Assembly: GCA_049513055.1 (NCBI GenBank)
Contig: JBEKWN010000140.1
Span: 1 to 8,258, forward strand
DNA length: 8,258 nucleotides
DNA from: UBA1163 sp049513055
Lineage (GTDB): Bacteria; Desulfobacterota; BSN033; UBA1163
Direction of reading: 5' to 3'
Position numbers and translations under genes: made by a program. The notes beneath the pieces are model-generated. The model was given only the letters and a program-made list of their open reading frames with translations. It was not told the origin of the DNA and did no database searches. Shown piece by piece: positions 1 to 4,746 of this stretch (its first letter is position 1; each line of letters opens with the position of its first letter).

Positions 1-6
1 GGACAT
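1..6 (-). CDS. 5' end of a leftward gene, possibly the istA-like transposase (only two codons in window)
   Basis: CAT at 4-6 is an ATG on the minus strand. It is preceded by AAAGGAGG (complement of 16-23) at a spacing of 9 nt, which is an excellent ribosome binding site. Only Met and the next codon are inside the window, so the product cannot be read. Its position just inside the probable IS end makes a transposase (IstA type) the most likely identity. The start codon lies inside an inverted repeat, described separately. Confidence 0.4.
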
Positions 7-43
7 AATCTAAAACCTCCTTTTGGTTTCTTTAGATTATGTC
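2..43 (-). promoter_or_regulatory. Hairpin burying the start codon of the leftward IS gene
   Basis: Positions 2-14 (GACATAATCTAAA) and 31-43 (TTTAGATTATGTC) are perfect 13-bp reverse complements. The stem continues after a 3-nt bulge with ACC 15-17 against GGT 25-27, leaving a 7-nt loop. In the leftward transcript the AUG sits in the 3' arm, and the last GG of the Shine-Dalgarno is paired in the inner stem. No U-tract follows, so it is not an intrinsic terminator of a rightward gene. The likely role is to block translation when transcription enters from outside the element, a strategy known from IS10 and IS50. That role is an inference here. Confidence 0.65.
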
Positions 44-64
44 TCTTCGTCAGATTAAAGAAGG

Positions 65-118
65 GTGCACTTTTAAACTTTAAATCCATAAAAACCAGTG
101 CACTTTTAATTTTTAAAT
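65..118. repeat. Two 21-bp direct repeats at the IS end
   Basis: GTGCACTTTTAAAC... at 65-85 and GTGCACTTTTAATT... at 98-118 match at 19 of 21 positions and start 33 bp apart, about three helical turns. Each contains the GTGCAC palindrome followed by an AT tract ending in TTTAAAT. Repeated subterminal motifs of this kind are transposase binding sites in IS21-type elements. Here that role is inferred from position. Confidence 0.7.
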
Positions 119-137
119 GACATTCCTATTTATTTTC

Positions 138-166
138 TTGATTTAAATATGATTTAGACTTATCGT
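138..166 (+). promoter_or_regulatory. Candidate sigma-70 promoter for the 205-aa exported protein
   Basis: TTGATT at 138-143 and TATCGT at 161-166 each match the consensus at four of six positions, with an optimal 17-bp spacer in AT-rich DNA. Initiation would fall near 173, giving a leader of about 48 nt before the ATG at 221. The box lies just outside the IS terminus ending at 122. Confidence 0.4.
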
Positions 167-220
167 AAATGAATATGGCGTTATGACGTTAGGCATATAA
201 CTAATGAAAGGAGAAATCAG

Positions 221-838
221 ATGACCAAGAAATATTTTTCAGTTTTGAGCATGCTCATCATCGCTGTATTGATGGCCGCCATTCCGGCGGTTTACGCACA
301 GACATCGCCTGGCGATATCACGAACGAGCCCGACAAGAACATGGCGAAAGCCCACGAGTCATTCGTCAAAGGAGACATAAACAAGGCAGCCGAGTACATC
401 CACAAGGCAGCGGCTTACGTGAAGAAGGAGGCGGACAAAGTCGCCAAGGATACCAAAGAGGGAGTGAAGAAAGCCGGTGACGATCTGGACAAACTCGGGC
501 AAGGCGTCAAGAAGGGCGCCGTGAAGTCGGGCGACGAGCTGAAAAAAACCTTTGCCAAGGTGGACCACGAGCTTGCCAAAGCCTGGCATAAGACCGCGGA
601 CGAGGCAAAGAAATCGGGCAAGGATGCGAGCCCTGCGCTTAAGAAGGCCGGTGCGGAATTAGAGGGCGCGGCCAAGTGGTCTGGCACCCAGCTGACAGAG
701 GGTGCGCAGGCGTCCGTCGAAGCCGTCAAAAAGATCCGTAAAGGCGCAGGGAAAGGTGTAAAGGCAGGCGCCGAAGAAGTCGAAAAGTTGTTTAAAGGCA
801 TTGGCGAAGGCATTGAGGATTTGAGCCACAAGCTATAA
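221..838 (+). CDS. Exported Lys/Ala-rich amphipathic-helix (LEA/apolipoprotein-like) protein
   Basis: This 205-residue protein starts at an ATG preceded by AAAGGAG at 207-213 (7-nt spacing). Residues 1-26 are a Sec signal peptide: Lys-Lys, a hydrophobic stretch (VLSMLIIAVLMAAIPAV), then Ala-Tyr-Ala before the predicted cut. The mature part has no cysteine. It is almost entirely Lys, Ala, Glu, Asp and Gly, in irregular heptad/11-mer-like units such as KKAGDDLDKLGQGVKKG and DELKKTFAKVDHELAKA. This predicts long amphipathic helices, as in LEA group 3 or apolipoprotein-like proteins, so a surface- or membrane-associating periplasmic protein is plausible. I recognise no catalytic motif and no named family with certainty. 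It stands alone, with its own candidate promoter upstream and no clear terminator downstream. Confidence 0.85.
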   Translation: MTKKYFSVLSMLIIAVLMAAIPAVYAQTSPGDITNEPDKNMAKAHESFVKGDINKAAEYIHKAAAYVKKEADKVAKDTKEGVKKAGDDLDKLGQGVKKGAVKSGDELKKTFAKVDHELAKAWHKTADEAKKSGKDASPALKKAGAELEGAAKWSGTQLTEGAQASVEAVKKIRKGAGKGVKAGAEEVEKLFKGIGEGIEDLSHKL

Positions 839-917
839 GGGAGCAGAATACCGGAACATGCCCCCAATGGAGCATGATCGAGAGCACAAACAGTTAGCTC
901 TTACCGGTAATATTATT

Positions 918-947
918 TCGACAATACCCGTCATTAATGGAGATAAT
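918..947 (+). promoter_or_regulatory. Candidate sigma-70 promoter upstream of the Gly-rich/DUF2950 unit
   Basis: TCGACA at 918-923 (five of six against TTGACA) and GATAAT at 942-947 (five of six against TATAAT) are separated by 18 bp. Initiation near 955 would give a leader of about 100 nt. A 10-bp palindrome, TTACCGGTAA at 901-910, lies just upstream of the -35 box and could be a regulator site. The remaining sequence between 839 and 1056 shows no convincing gene. Confidence 0.4.
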
Positions 948-1056
948 CCATGGGATATCCAGATAAAAGATAACAAGTTCTATCGAAGCGCACGAGATGC
1001 TATATAGATAAAGACATGATGAAGAAGAAGATGTCAAATAACGGAAAGGAGGTAAT

Positions 1057-2373
1057 ATGAGAAGAAGGGTTATCTTAATTTCAAGCACGACGCTTCTTAT
1101 CGTATGTTGTGGCTGTTTCGGTTACCTTGGAGGAGGGTACTATGGAGAAGGGTACTATGATCAAGGGTACGGCGTTCGAGGCTATGGCGAAAGACACTAT
1201 GAGGGAACTCGTTCAAGTGCCTTTGAGCACTCCGGCAACAGCCAATTTGAGCGGGCCGCGAGCGACCGTGGATTCCAGAGCCGCTCCAAGGCTGGCCACA
1301 TCTCCAGTGGAAGAGCTTCCAGTGGTGGTGGCGTTGGAGGATTCCATAGGGAATCATTGGGGAATCATCATCAGATCATTGATACAAGGAGGAAAGAAAC
1401 TATGTTTAGAGATAAAACAAATTCAGGAAACCTTTTCCGTTGCCGTTATGGTTTAACGGCTTTCATAGCCGCCATAATTGTAGTAACTGTTTTCAGTTTT
1501 CTTGCCTCTGCTCAAGATACAAAGCAGAAGAAGTTCAAGTCTCCAGAAGATGCATTCAAGTCACTCGTGAAGGCCGCTAAGAACAATGACATCAAGGAAT
1601 TATTGGCCATCTTGGGACCCGAAGGCAAGGATATCATATCCTCCGGCGATGAGGTTGCCGATAGGGGGGCCCGCAAACGTTTCGTTAAGGCTGCCAAGGA
1701 GGCGGTTAAGTTTTCAAAGTTGGATGACGAGACAATGCTGCCGGTTATTGGAAAAGACGAGCGGTCTTTCCCCATCCCCATTGTGAAGTCAGGACAGGAA
1801 TGGGTCTTTTTCACCGAAGAGGGGAAGGAAGAGATCATCAATCGGAGGATAGGCAGGAACGAATTGTACACCATTCGGGTTTCTCTGGCGTATGTGGATG
1901 CCCAGCGTGAGTATGCCAGCAAGGATCGTATGGGTGACGGGGTATTACAATACGCTCAACGTTTTATGAGCCAGAAGGGCAAAAAGGATGGTCTATACTG
2001 GGAGGTCGCACCGGGAGAGAAGAGCAGTCCCTTAGGGCCACTGGTTGCCAGCGCCACAAAAGAGGGAGACACGCCTGGAAAAGGTGAGAAGCCCTCACCG
2101 TACTCACCGTACCACGGGTATTATTTCAAGATCCTGAAAAGTCAGGGCAGCAGTGCTGCCGGTGGTGAACTGGATTATGTAATCAACGGCAAGATGGTGG
2201 CTGGCTTCGGCCTGGTGGCATACCCTGCGGAGTACGGTGTGTCCGGGATCATGACCTTCACGGTGAACCAACTGGGTATTGTGTTTGAGAAGGACCTCGG
2301 GCCAAAGACGGAAGAGATTGCAAAGGCAATAACAAAGTATGACCCTGACAAGACATGGAATAAGATGGAATAG
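1057..2373 (+). CDS. In-frame joining of a Gly/Tyr-rich exported peptide and a DUF2950 protein
   Basis: The ATG at 1057 follows AAAGGAGG at 1045-1052, and the reading frame stays open for 438 codons. Residues 1-22 are basic then hydrophobic, with three cysteines (VCCGC), like a signal or lipoprotein-type leader but without a canonical lipobox. Residues 23-50 are Gly/Tyr-rich (GGGYYGEGYYDQGYG). Residues 51-100 are Ser/Arg/Gly-rich and end in GGGVGGFHR, resembling small surface proteins and DUF3300 tails often found beside DUF2950 genes. Residues 101-115 (ESLGNHHQIIDTRRKET) read straight through a ribosome binding site, and a second signal peptide starts at Met116. I infer two ancestral genes whose separating stop was lost, or simply overlapping in-frame genes. 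Whether the 438-residue fusion is ever made is unclear. Confidence 0.6.
   Translation: MRRRVILISSTTLLIVCCGCFGYLGGGYYGEGYYDQGYGVRGYGERHYEGTRSSAFEHSGNSQFERAASDRGFQSRSKAGHISSGRASSGGGVGGFHRESLGNHHQIIDTRRKETMFRDKTNSGNLFRCRYGLTAFIAAIIVVTVFSFLASAQDTKQKKFKSPEDAFKSLVKAAKNNDIKELLAILGPEGKDIISSGDEVADRGARKRFVKAAKEAVKFSKLDDETMLPVIGKDERSFPIPIVKSGQEWVFFTEEGKEEIINRRIGRNELYTIRVSLAYVDAQREYASKDRMGDGVLQYAQRFMSQKGKKDGLYWEVAPGEKSSPLGPLVASATKEGDTPGKGEKPSPYSPYHGYYFKILKSQGSSAAGGELDYVINGKMVAGFGLVAYPAEYGVSGIMTFTVNQLGIVFEKDLGPKTEEIAKAITKYDPDKTWNKME
1386..1404 (+). promoter_or_regulatory. Internal ribosome binding site and start codon of the DUF2950 gene
   Basis: AAGGAGG at 1386-1392 is followed after 9 nt by ATG at 1402, inside the longer open frame. 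It opens exactly at a fresh signal peptide, so it decides the likely start of the DUF2950 protein. Within the long ORF the same bases encode the unhelpful linker TRRKET, which argues that they evolved as a translation signal. Confidence 0.75.
1402..2373 (+). CDS. DUF2950 family exported protein (internal start)
   Basis: Read from the internal ATG this is 323 residues, a normal length for DUF2950. Residues 1-37 form a signal peptide (basic N-end, hydrophobic LTAFIAAIIVVTVFSFLA, then ASA before QD). Family hallmarks follow: KKFKSPEDAFKSLVKAAKNN near 43-62, LLAILGPEGKDIISSGD near 67-83, the SPYHGYYFKIL block near 235-245, the VAYPAEYG block near 272-279 and DPDKTW near 314-319. The family is periplasmic or secreted and its biochemical role is unknown, so none is assigned. 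It probably shares a transcript with the upstream Gly-rich peptide and the downstream DUF3096 gene, which starts 45 bp after its stop. The start at 1402 is preferred over 1057 because of the dedicated ribosome binding site and second signal peptide. Confidence 0.85.
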   Translation: MFRDKTNSGNLFRCRYGLTAFIAAIIVVTVFSFLASAQDTKQKKFKSPEDAFKSLVKAAKNNDIKELLAILGPEGKDIISSGDEVADRGARKRFVKAAKEAVKFSKLDDETMLPVIGKDERSFPIPIVKSGQEWVFFTEEGKEEIINRRIGRNELYTIRVSLAYVDAQREYASKDRMGDGVLQYAQRFMSQKGKKDGLYWEVAPGEKSSPLGPLVASATKEGDTPGKGEKPSPYSPYHGYYFKILKSQGSSAAGGELDYVINGKMVAGFGLVAYPAEYGVSGIMTFTVNQLGIVFEKDLGPKTEEIAKAITKYDPDKTWNKME

Positions 2374-2418
2374 ATATTAGCCTTGGCGAGGCAGAACTTA
2401 GAAAGGAGGCCAGATGAC

Positions 2419-2553
2419 ATGCATTTCGGTATATCGGCACACCCAGTGATTGCTCTAATCGCGGGAATATTGATTCTCCTTGTCCCGAGACTATTGAGTT
2501 ATATCGTTGCCATTTATCTCATCATAACTGGCATTCTCGGGTTGGTCCACTGA
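2419..2553 (+). CDS. DUF3096 small membrane protein
   Basis: A 44-residue ORF with ATG at 2419 and AAAGGAGG at 2402-2409 (9-nt spacing). After a short N-end (MHFGISAHP) nearly all residues are hydrophobic: IALIAGILILLVPRLLSYIV, then AIYLIITGILGL. This matches the DUF3096 pattern of two short membrane segments around a conserved Pro-Arg. A competing ATG at 2414 in another frame gives only 11 codons and is rejected. The gene lies 45 bp after the DUF2950 stop and is probably co-transcribed. The family has no known function; an inner-membrane location is predicted from sequence. Confidence 0.85.
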   Translation: MHFGISAHPVIALIAGILILLVPRLLSYIVAIYLIITGILGLVH

Positions 2554-2948
2554 TTGGCACTCGAATCTATTATTGCTAAAAGATTATCATTTCAGTGGTA
2601 AGGGAAATGAGGGGATATCGCTCGCATTAGGTGATTGGACTTATCTCCGATAGAAGAAAGAAAAGGAGAACGGATGAAGAAGAGATACAGGCCGTAAAAG
2701 CTCTTGGACAAAGGATGGCCTGGTTGCTTAAATAATTGTATGTTTAAGTTGGATATTTTAATGATAGACTGAAGATAGATACTTCCTTCCTGAAGTTGTT
2801 GACTGACAGATTTCGACCTTGATTCAAGGTTTCACTTGGTAATCGTTATCTGGAATGCTGGACTAAGGCTTGACCATCTCAGGTTGAAAGAGCACATAAC
2901 GTTCAATCCCCAAAGAAATGGGGTGGTGTCGTCCGAATTTAGAAAATC
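2554..2948. other. Gene-poor stretch with weak hairpins
   Basis: No gene of normal length is supported here. It contains the short possible remnant at 2631-2735, a small hairpin CCTTG-ATT-CAAGG near 2818-2830, and CCCCA/TGGGG at 2908-2912 and 2919-2923. Neither hairpin has a following T-tract, so neither is called a terminator. The DNA is moderately AT-rich and otherwise featureless to me. Confidence 0.5.
2631..2735 (+). pseudogene. Possible C-terminal remnant of a flavodoxin/NAD(P)H oxidoreductase-like gene
   Basis: A 34-codon open frame ends with DEEEIQAVKALGQRMAWLLK. This resembles the last helix of flavodoxin-fold NAD(P)H-dependent reductases (acidic patch, then ALGxRxA and a Lys end). 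There is no sensible start: the frame opens only at a GTG after a stop. Inside it, AAAAGGAG at 2661-2668 precedes an ATG at 2674 in another frame that encodes only MKKRYRP before a stop. This could be a decayed or frameshifted small gene. The resemblance is short and may be chance. Confidence 0.2.
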
Positions 2949-2972
2949 ATTTGGAAAGAATTTCTTCCAAAT
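2949..2972. repeat. Inverted repeat abutting the promoter of the 97-aa secreted protein
   Basis: ATTTGGAA at 2949-2956 and TTCCAAAT at 2965-2972 are perfect 8-bp reverse complements around an 8-bp centre. The right arm ends 5 bp before the candidate -35 box. The dyad symmetry and position suit a dimeric regulator's operator or activator site. No regulator is identified in the window. Confidence 0.5.
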
Positions 2973-2977
2973 TCTCG

Positions 2978-3007
2978 TTGATCCCTCACGGGAAAGGCAC
3001 CTATAAA
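2978..3007 (+). promoter_or_regulatory. Candidate sigma-70 promoter for the 97-aa secreted protein
   Basis: TTGATC at 2978-2983 (four of six) and TATAAA at 3002-3007 (five of six) are separated by 18 bp. Initiation near 3014 would give a leader of about 113 nt before the ATG at 3127. Confidence 0.45.
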
Positions 3008-3038
3008 ATACAGTGTTTCTATTAAGAAAATACAGCGT
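3005..3038 (+). repeat. 12-bp direct repeats in the promoter/leader region
   Basis: AAAATACAGTGT at 3005-3016 and AAAATACAGCGT at 3027-3038 match at 11 of 12 positions and start 22 bp apart, about two helical turns. The first overlaps the -10 box and the second lies just after the expected start site, an arrangement typical of tandem repressor sites. No regulator is identified. Confidence 0.4.
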
Positions 3039-3126
3039 CTACCCCATTTACAACTTAGACTATTTCCAAATAAGCTTGAATAGAATGCGATGCTTCGTAA
3101 TTCCAAGTGGCAAGGAGGCGAAAGGA

Positions 3127-3420
3127 ATGAAAAAGAGGATACTTTTGACCTTATGCTTGGGGATTTTTTTTCTGCTTCCAAGTCTGAGCTGGGCAGAATG
3201 CACTAGAATTGGAGGTTTTAACAATTTTTCCTTGGAAGGGACCAATACGGTCGTCCTTTATGCCGGATCATCACCTATAGTGCGATTTGACGTCCTGGAC
3301 TGCAGCGTCCAACCTACATCAAGAATTCAGCTCATTAAAAGCGATGTGTGTGACGGGGACGAAATAATGATAGACGGCGAAAGGTGTACGATGATGGAAA
3401 TAAAACCATTAGGGCCCTAA
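3127..3420 (+). CDS. Small secreted four-cysteine protein, unknown function
   Basis: 97 residues. The start at 3127 is chosen because AAGGAGG at 3112-3118 sits 8 nt upstream and a classic signal peptide begins there. The in-frame ATG 114 bp upstream (3013) has no ribosome binding site and would bury that signal. Residues 1-23 are MKKR plus a hydrophobic core ending SWA, and cleavage is predicted before Glu24. The mature protein has cysteines at 25, 59, 75 and 87, suggesting two disulfides in the periplasm. Beta-rich stretches such as TVVLYAG and IVRFDVLDC surround them, with an acidic DGDEIMIDGE segment near 76-85. The pattern faintly recalls DUF6491-type periplasmic proteins, but I cannot assign a family. 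Its TAA lies inside a 12-bp palindrome, TTAGGGCCCTAA (3409-3420). Confidence 0.75.
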   Translation: MKKRILLTLCLGIFFLLPSLSWAECTRIGGFNNFSLEGTNTVVLYAGSSPIVRFDVLDCSVQPTSRIQLIKSDVCDGDEIMIDGERCTMMEIKPLGP

Positions 3421-3464
3421 ACAGATTATTTCGGCAGATCTGTAAGAATAAATCCGAATCTTTA

Positions 3465-3710
3465 TCACAGATGGTATCTTGAACAATTTTCTATTACTCT
3501 GAACGCATCTTTCCCAATATGGCAGGCTCCCCATCCACTACCATTCCATCCCGTAATCTTTAATTGCTTAATATGATTCCTACTATTGACTTGTAGGTGA
3601 ACTAAACAATCGCCTTTCTTAACTCTTCCTTCCTGTAACTGTGATTTCCGACTTCCTCTCACCAATGCAACATTTGAAACAGAAATCAATGTAATTAACG
3701 TCGAATCCAT
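3465..3710 (-). CDS. Doubtful 81-aa ORF downstream of the methyltransferase
   Basis: The ATG lies 3 bp after the methyltransferase stop on the same strand, so translational coupling is possible, but no Shine-Dalgarno is visible. The N-end (TLITLISVSNVALV) is mildly hydrophobic. The C-terminal half contains GWNGSGWGACHIGKDAF and a cysteine near the end, which looks more protein-like than random sequence. Three cysteines in total (in GDCLV, GACH and ENC) could suit a secreted fragment. It may be the tail of a degraded gene. I do not recognise the family and consider it more likely than not to be unexpressed. Confidence 0.3.
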   Translation of the reverse strand: MDSTLITLISVSNVALVRGSRKSQLQEGRVKKGDCLVHLQVNSRNHIKQLKITGWNGSGWGACHIGKDAFRVIENCSRYHL

Positions 3711-3713
3711 AAT

Positions 3714-4706
3714 CTATGGTTTTAAGGCCTCGACAAGGGCATCCATATGCTCTCCTTTTTTAAGGAGATGTACATGGGTGAATCCTGCCTGCAATAGGCC
3801 AGTTTTGATTTCCTCGTATGTATAGGTACTTCCGCCTGGGGTTCCCAGCAGCATATTGATGGCAAAAATGGCACCATCTTTTGGATGGATCCGATCAGGT
3901 TCCATCACGTGATCCCGAATAAGAATCCGCCCCCCGCGGTTTAAGGAGCGGAGCACTTTATTAAAAAGGTCCAGATTCTGTTCTGAATTGTTCTGATGGA
4001 TGATAGCAGAAACAAAGGCCAAGTCATGTCCGTGTGGAAATTCATCCTGATAAAAGTCTCCTGGTACAAGAGTCACACGGTTAAGCAGACCCGCCTTGTT
4101 TAAACGCTCACGAGCCATGTCAACGACTTCAGGTTTATCAAACAAAGTAGCTTTCATTTCAGGAACAGCTTTAAGAAAAGCAATTGTGTAAGTTCCTGAG
4201 GCACCACCCACATCAAGCAGGGTCTTTGATGAGCCGGGATTGGTTGCTGCAACGATCTCATCCGCTCGTGGGGCTGCGATTATGTGCATCGCCCCTATGA
4301 ATGCATGCAGTTCCTCTGGACTTCGAGAAGATTTAACTGCACCCTTCGATACAATGGTGCTTCGCACGACGTCTGTCAAGCCAGACCATCTCTGCCAGAG
4401 GTGGTCTGCGTGGAGAACCATGGGAAGAACCGAATTGGGAGCATCCTCGGAAAGAAACGGGGAGACAGACTTTGCACACTGATAGGTCTCACTTTTTTTA
4501 ACAAGAAGGTTCATCGCCGAAAGGGCATCCAGCAGGACTGTTAAAGCCCTTAGGTCAGCACCGATCCTACTTGCAACCTCTTGTGCAGAGAGAGGAGTCG
4601 GATTTAGAATGGTGAAGAGGTTCAATTCGGCTCCAGAGAGCAGGATGCGGCTTTCCATAAAATTCTGGGACAATCTCAAAACTTCTTCTGGACTGCCATA
4701 GTTCAT
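3714..4706 (-). CDS. SAM-dependent O-methyltransferase, family 2 (dimerisation plus methyltransferase domain)
   Basis: 330 residues, full length for the family. AGGAGGAG (complement of 4713-4720) precedes the ATG by 6 nt. Residues about 10-95 are a winged-helix dimerisation domain (LLSGAELNLFTIL, then a DLRALTVLLDAL helix). Residues about 160-330 are the Rossmann methyltransferase domain: the SAM-binding LLDVGGASGTYT at 163-174, acidic Asp190 (LFDKPEV) for the ribose, GDFYQDEFP at 216-224 and IIHQNNSEQN at 235-244. His237 sits where these enzymes carry their catalytic or substrate-positioning base. Relatives include hydroxyindole, polyketide and carotenoid (CrtF) O-methyltransferases. The protein is cytoplasmic and its substrate is unknown. 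It lies 40 bp after the exporter gene on the same strand, suggesting co-transcription and a shared small-molecule substrate (inference). Confidence 0.9.
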   Translation of the reverse strand: MNYGSPEEVLRLSQNFMESRILLSGAELNLFTILNPTPLSAQEVASRIGADLRALTVLLDALSAMNLLVKKSETYQCAKSVSPFLSEDAPNSVLPMVLHADHLWQRWSGLTDVVRSTIVSKGAVKSSRSPEELHAFIGAMHIIAAPRADEIVAATNPGSSKTLLDVGGASGTYTIAFLKAVPEMKATLFDKPEVVDMARERLNKAGLLNRVTLVPGDFYQDEFPHGHDLAFVSAIIHQNNSEQNLDLFNKVLRSLNRGGRILIRDHVMEPDRIHPKDGAIFAINMLLGTPGGSTYTYEEIKTGLLQAGFTHVHLLKKGEHMDALVEALKP

Positions 4707-4746
4707 TATTTACTCCTCCTATCCTTTTAACATCCCCTCTATCTTT

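Larger units (their letters stand above)
1..122 (-). mobile_element. Terminal region of a leftward IS element, probably IS21 family (partial)
   Basis: On the minus strand the segment begins TGTCATTT at 122 and contains two 21-bp direct repeats, each with a GTGCAC core. A strong Shine-Dalgarno and ATG follow near the window edge. A TG...CA terminus, multiple subterminal direct repeats and a transposase gene starting roughly 115-130 bp inside the end are the known layout of the istA side of IS21-family elements. The outer boundary at 122 is inferred from the TGACA at 118-122. The target duplication and the other end lie outside the window, so family assignment rests on layout only. A different IS family with a similar end remains possible. 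Confidence 0.5.

Noticed and set aside
415..867. 150-codon minus-strand open frame over the 205-aa gene
   Set aside because: It is antisense to a gene with a good ribosome binding site and signal peptide. Its Ser/Pro/Ala-rich translation is what the complement of Lys/Ala/Gly codons gives.
1109..1456. 115-codon alternative frame inside the Gly-rich segment
   Set aside because: It overlaps a frame with a better ribosome binding site and a family-like C-terminal half. Its translation shows no signal peptide or recognisable motif.
3013..3126. 38-residue N-terminal extension of the 97-aa secreted protein
   Set aside because: No ribosome binding site precedes the ATG at 3013. The extension overlaps the promoter leader and would hide the signal peptide that starts at 3127.
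3409..3420. TTAGGGCCCTAA palindrome at the end of the 97-aa gene as a terminator
   Set aside because: It has no loop and no T-tract, so it cannot form a normal intrinsic terminator. It may be a chance result of the Gly-Pro-stop codons.
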